A stretch of DNA of 6,144 nucleotides, from positions 1 through 6,144 of the forward strand of contig JASHVH010000510.1 in assembly GCA_030039575.1 (NCBI GenBank). Reading direction: 5' to 3'. A program made the position numbers and the translations under genes. Below, piece by piece: positions 5,267 to 6,144 of the stretch. Every line of letters begins with the position of its first letter. The stretch's first letter is position 1. The notes below the pieces were generated by a model. It was not told where the DNA came from. It did not search any database and saw only the letters and a program-made list of their open reading frames with translations. Origin of the DNA: Acidimicrobiales bacterium (lineage in GTDB: Bacteria; Actinomycetota; Acidimicrobiia; Acidimicrobiales; Palsa-688).

Positions 5267-6144
5267 GGCGCCTCGATCTCGGAGAACAAGGAGCCCTCCT
5301 CTTCTGCGGTGTGGCCGACGTCGATGGCCCGGCTCAGTAGCAGGAAGGCGGCGCAACACCCGACGAGCGCACCCAGGCCCCAGATGGCGTTTATACGCGC
5401 TCCGGCCACGATGAGCAACATAGCCAGCGCCCCCGGGATGAGGCGCTTCCAACCGAGGTCCATGAGCTGGTCGTAGCGCAGGCGGGGCAACGTGGCCCGG
5501 ATCCATATGTACACGTAGAGGATGATGAGGACCTTGAGGGCGAACCAAAACGGGCCGATCGAGTGGCTGGCAATGCGAGGGCCGTCCGGGCCACCGAGGA
5601 AAAGGGTGACGAAGATGGCCGAATTGACCACCAACATCATGTACTCGGCCAGGTAGAAAAGGGCGAAACCGATGGAAGAGTACTCGAGGTTGTAGCCGCC
5701 AGACAGTTCTTCTTCGGCTTCAACGAGGTCAAAAGGCGCCCGGGTCATTTCCGCCGTTATGGCGATGAAGAAAATCGCCGCCGGGGCGCCGTAGGTGCGC
5801 AGGATGTTCCAGTGGTAAAGGAAGCCTCCGTGCTGCTCGGCCACGATATTGGGCGTGAGCAGCGATCCTGTGACCAGTACGACGGTGGCTACGGTCAACC
5901 CCAGGGCCGCCTCGTACGACACCATCTGAGCGCTCGAGCGCACGCCCCCCATCAAGGGGAACTTGGAGCCCGACGCCCACCCCGCCAGGATCACGCCGTA
6001 GACGCTGACGCTCGAGCACATCAGCATGAGCAGGATCCCCCATGGCGGGTTGGCCAGCTGGAGGACGGTCGTGTACCCGCCGATGGTGATGGTGCCGCCC
6101 ACGGGAACGATGGAAAAGGAGATGAACGCCGGGACGAGAACGAT
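5263..6144 (-). CDS. nuoH: NADH-quinone oxidoreductase subunit H (NuoH), N-terminus missing
   Basis: NuoH is the membrane subunit that holds the quinone-binding chamber together with NuoB/D and joins the peripheral arm to the membrane arm of complex I. The frame is open to the right edge, so 293 residues plus a TGA stop are visible; families usually run about 320-450 residues, so the first one or more membrane helices lie outside. An in-frame GTG at 6102 is only an internal valine, because coding-like sequence (VLVPAFISFSIVPVGG) continues upstream of it. Diagnostic family blocks are SVYGVILAGWASGSK, then FPLMGGVRSSAQMVSYEAAL (visible residues 62-81), and the acidic loop EMTRAPFDLVEAEEEL (132-147) followed by EYSSIGFALFYLAEY. 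Hydrophobic helices follow up to the end, and the tail EEEGSLFSEIEAP is acidic. The acidic loop has Val where Pro is nearly universal (PEAE). The stop codon overlaps the nuoI start by four bases (ATGA), indicating translational coupling. Identification is secure. Confidence 0.97.
   Translation of the reverse strand: MVLVPAFISFSIVPVGGTITIGGYTTVLQLANPPWGILLMLMCSSVSVYGVILAGWASGSKFPLMGGVRSSAQMVSYEAALGLTVATVVLVTGSLLTPNIVAEQHGGFLYHWNILRTYGAPAAIFFIAITAEMTRAPFDLVEAEEELSGGYNLEYSSIGFALFYLAEYMMLVVNSAIFVTLFLGGPDGPRIASHSIGPFWFALKVLIILYVYIWIRATLPRLRYDQLMDLGWKRLIPGALAMLLIVAGARINAIWGLGALVGCCAAFLLLSRAIDVGHTAEEEGSLFSEIEAP
5271..5274 (-). promoter_or_regulatory. Ribosome binding site of nuoI (GAGG)
   Basis: The coding strand reads GATCGAGGCGCCATGAGC, so a GAGG lies four bases before the ATG at 5266. 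The spacing is short but usable. It supports starting NuoI at 5266 rather than at upstream in-frame starts inside nuoH. With the ATGA overlap, ribosomes finishing nuoH could also reinitiate here. Confidence 0.55.

Noticed and set aside
5267..5548. A 94-codon upstream extension of NuoI from an alternative start at 5548.
   Set aside because: The extra sequence is off-phase nuoH, rich in Arg/His/Pro. The family N-terminus begins at the ATG at 5266, which overlaps the nuoH stop and has a nearby GAGG.
6100..6102. GTG as the start of NuoH.
   Set aside because: Hydrophobic NuoH-like sequence continues in frame to the window edge, and a start here would omit a substantial part of the conserved N-terminal region.

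Overview
This window is a six-gene stretch of a bacterial nuo operon, which encodes the membrane part of respiratory complex I (proton-translocating NADH:quinone oxidoreductase). All genes lie on the minus strand, so transcription runs from high to low coordinates in the canonical order nuoH > nuoI > nuoJ > nuoK > nuoL > nuoM. NuoH enters from the right edge without its N-terminus, and NuoM leaves at the left edge without its last few dozen residues. The other four genes are complete.

The DNA is GC-rich. The wording of NuoH and NuoI (for example SGSKFPLMGG and SSAQMVSYEAALGL in NuoH, and the GELGYGVRPP region after the ferredoxin core in NuoI) looks like Actinomycetota, possibly a deep lineage such as Acidimicrobiia. 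That placement is by pattern memory only and is tentative. A Gram-positive-like, free-living respiring bacterium fits.

Layout from right to left: nuoH (6144-5263, quinone-site/heel subunit), nuoI (5266-4427, 2x[4Fe-4S] subunit), nuoJ (4427-3738), nuoK (3741-3436), nuoL (3429-1399, distal antiporter-like subunit with lateral helix) and nuoM (1396-1, middle antiporter-like subunit). Junctions are extremely tight: H/I overlap 4 bases (ATGA), I/J overlap 1 base (TAATG), J/K overlap 4 bases (ATGA), K/L are 6 bases apart and L/M are 2 bases apart. No room remains for internal promoters or terminators, and the arrangement implies one polycistronic mRNA with translational coupling.

Functionally, NuoI passes electrons through clusters N6a/N6b toward N2 and the quinone site at the NuoH interface. 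NuoH, J and K relay the conformational or electrostatic signal, and NuoL and NuoM each carry an antiporter-like proton channel. Nearly all known channel residues are present.

This is a housekeeping locus, and I see no defence system, mobile element, RNA gene, CRISPR array or novel gene cluster. The points worth a second look are subtle: a Gly in NuoM where the channel His (E. coli H322) is expected, a Val in NuoH replacing the near-invariant Pro of the PEAE motif, low-complexity Pro/Gln-rich tails on NuoI (with a perfect triplicated 15-bp repeat) and NuoJ, a strong G-quadruplex motif next to that repeat, and a hydrophilic insert in NuoL.
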